From contig NZ_AP025225.1 in NCBI RefSeq assembly GCF_021654655.1, positions 446,001 through 510,000 of the forward strand: 64,000 nucleotides of DNA. The letters run 5' to 3'. Under the pieces are notes generated by a model that was given only the letters and a program-made list of their open reading frames with translations, searched no databases and was not told where the DNA came from. The position numbers and the translations under genes were made by a program. The stretch is from Candidatus Hydrogenosomobacter endosymbioticus (GTDB taxonomy: Bacteria; Pseudomonadota; Alphaproteobacteria; Holosporales; GW7). This document shows positions 62,850 through 64,000 of the stretch, one piece after another; position 1 is the stretch's first letter; each line of letters opens with the position of its first letter.

Positions 62850-63128
62850 CTAAATAAATTTTGGAACAACAAATGTTCCGCCCTCTGTAAGCTCGCAGCT
62901 TTTCACAGCCGAACAAGATGCAGAGTCAGAATCTTCGGCCAAAACATCCGACCTCATCCCCATCTCTTTTCCTTCGAAAAAATCAGCCTTCGCTGCGTCC
63001 GCATCAGACATTTGATCTATCATACCCAGAATACCGTCTACATCCGACGCCATCCTCGCTACTTCATCTTCAGAAAGCTCCACACACGCCAACTCCGAAA
63101 CTCTTTCTATATCTTTCACGCTCACCAT
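62850..63128 (-). CDS. gatC: aspartyl/glutamyl-tRNA(Asn/Gln) amidotransferase subunit C
   Basis: Small subunit that holds GatA and GatB together. The 92-residue protein starts with VSVKDIERVSELACVELSEDEVARM, the family's first two helices, then an Asp-rich loop and a short tail with EGGTFVVPKF. The ATG at 63128 gives the normal size; the longer frame to 63170 adds 14 residues. First gene of gatCA; divergent from tilS. Confidence 0.93.
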   Translation of the reverse strand: MVSVKDIERVSELACVELSEDEVARMASDVDGILGMIDQMSDADAAKADFFEGKEMGMRSDVLAEDSDSASCSAVKSCELTEGGTFVVPKFI

Positions 63129-63364
63129 ACAGTCGTATAAGCCCACCACACACACTTTTGACGCTATCACGTAAAACCTATTTTTTCAATGGATCGCGCG
63201 CGTGTACCATTAACAAAAGCCCCTAGACCGAGCGCTTTACACGCCCTACAGTAAATTATATGGTAAAAATAGGTTTACAAAAACCAGCTCGAAACTATAG
63301 CATGTCAAGCTAGTATAATCATTTGAAGATTAAAACCTTTCACAATCTCATCAATATTCAAAAA

Positions 63365-64000
63365 ATGCCGAATGCTTGCATAGAAAAAATAGAGCTCGCT
63401 ATACAGAAAAGCATGTCTGAAATAGTCAGCAGAAAAAGCGAAAAGATCGCTGTGGGGCTCTCTGGAGGAGTGGATAGTTCATTGCTAACGTTTGTTTTAT
63501 CCAATAAAGCTTCAATTCATGGCATTGAAGTAAACGCTATTATAATAGACCACGGGCTTCGAGGAGAATCTAAAAGCGAAGCAGAATCTGCTGCAAAATT
63601 CGCTCAAGATTGCGGTGCAAAACCAATAATCATTAGGTTGGCATGGGATATCCCTCCGAAAACCCAACTACAAGAGCTGGCACGCAAAAAAAGATATTCA
63701 GCGCTTCTTGCTGCATGCAACGCCATAGGCGCGCGCCACATGTTCATAGCCCATCATATGGATGACCTTCTCGAAACAGTGATAATGAGGCAACAAAAAA
63801 ATAGCTCCAGCCGCGGAATGGCTGGCATTTCTTTGGTGATTCCGCGCCATAACATATACATAATTCGCCCACTGCTCGCAATTCCTAAAAGCTCTATCCT
63901 ATCCGCCGCAAAAACCATAGGTATACGATGGACAGACGACCCGTCCAACAGCGACCAAAGATTTACTCGCGCTCAAATAAGGCCTAAGGTTGCATCTATG
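63365..64000 (+). CDS. tilS: tRNA(Ile)-lysidine synthase TilS (3' truncated by window)
   Basis: Modifies C34 of tRNA-Ile(CAU) to lysidine so it reads AUA. The ATP-binding PP-loop SGGVDSS, IIDHGLRG, and the motif AHHMDDLLETVIMR followed by RPLL and DPSNSD are clear. The frame from the ATG at 63365 stays open to the window end (212 codons); the C-terminal domains lie beyond. It diverges from gatC. Confidence 0.95.
   Translation, partial: MPNACIEKIELAIQKSMSEIVSRKSEKIAVGLSGGVDSSLLTFVLSNKASIHGIEVNAIIIDHGLRGESKSEAESAAKFAQDCGAKPIIIRLAWDIPPKTQLQELARKKRYSALLAACNAIGARHMFIAHHMDDLLETVIMRQQKNSSSRGMAGISLVIPRHNIYIIRPLLAIPKSSILSAAKTIGIRWTDDPSNSDQRFTRAQIRPKVASM

Overview
The window reads as a stretch of chromosome from a reduced-genome alphaproteobacterium, most likely an intracellular symbiont of the Holosporales/Rickettsiales kind. 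The evidence is indirect: a PopZ-like DUF2497 protein, a lipoprotein type seen in alphaproteobacteria, GatCA-type amidation with a single GluRS in view, a rimP-nusA-infB core, eight tRNA genes none of which encodes its CCA end, short operons with broken synteny (hslU without hslV, clpP without clpX, accB without accC), a salvage-type thymidine kinase, and many orphan exported proteins. Sequence is moderately AT-rich by eye. No rRNA, CRISPR, IS element or phage gene was recognised. The order-level assignment is inference.

Layout. 1-5.5 kb: end of an unidentified gene, then an RND efflux pump (adaptor plus permease, minus strand) and a thioredoxin-like lipoprotein. 5.5-11 kb: LptM-like and other small exported proteins, tolB, uppP, a class I amidotransferase overlapping an RsuA/RluB-family pseudouridine synthase. 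11-13.7 kb: two tandem paralogous exported coiled-coil proteins with nearly identical 5' ends and shared upstream elements, each closed by a hairpin terminator. 13.8-22.3 kb: thiE, dedA-like, hslU, tRNA-Cys, accB, and infB-nusA-rimP. 22.7-24.3 kb: tRNA-Gly and two adjacent exported-protein genes, both damaged in the signal-peptide region. 24.3-31.8 kb: recA, a lipoprotein, a decayed partial duplication of a NoeA-like methyltransferase gene beside the intact copy, its small membrane partner, a GST, tRNA-Thr, smpB and recG. 32-40.5 kb: glycosyltransferase, gltX, an oxidoreductase-acetyltransferase fusion, priA, bamD. 41-52.5 kb: methyltransferase, AmiD-like amidase, SemiSWEET, prfA, mraY, cysS, tig, clpP, ruvX, tdk. 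52.7-54.4 kb: two divergent exported proteins sharing an eight-cysteine repeat. 54.5-64 kb: dnaN, a Pro-rich exported protein, PopZ-like protein, uvrC, M23 peptidase, gatCA and the start of tilS.

How the genes work together. The core is translation (gltX, cysS, prfA, infB, rimP, smpB, gatCA, tilS, tRNAs), replication and repair (dnaN, recA, recG, priA, uvrC, ruvX) and protein quality control (tig, clpP, hslU). Envelope genes (uppP, mraY, bamD, tolB, LptM-like, M23 peptidase, amidase) indicate that peptidoglycan and an outer membrane are kept. Four scattered sugar or polysaccharide-type genes point to a surface glycan. Interspersed among these are about ten exported proteins that I cannot assign to a family; they are the most distinctive part of the window.

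Best candidate for something undescribed: the divergent pair at 52703-53275 and 53551-54378. Each has a signal peptide, a Lys-rich block, a Gly/Ser/Pro linker and a C-terminal domain with eight cysteines in exactly the spacing C-x6-C-x3 repeated. Several start codons below were moved inward from the longest open frame using Shine-Dalgarno sites, signal peptides or family length; each such choice is stated.
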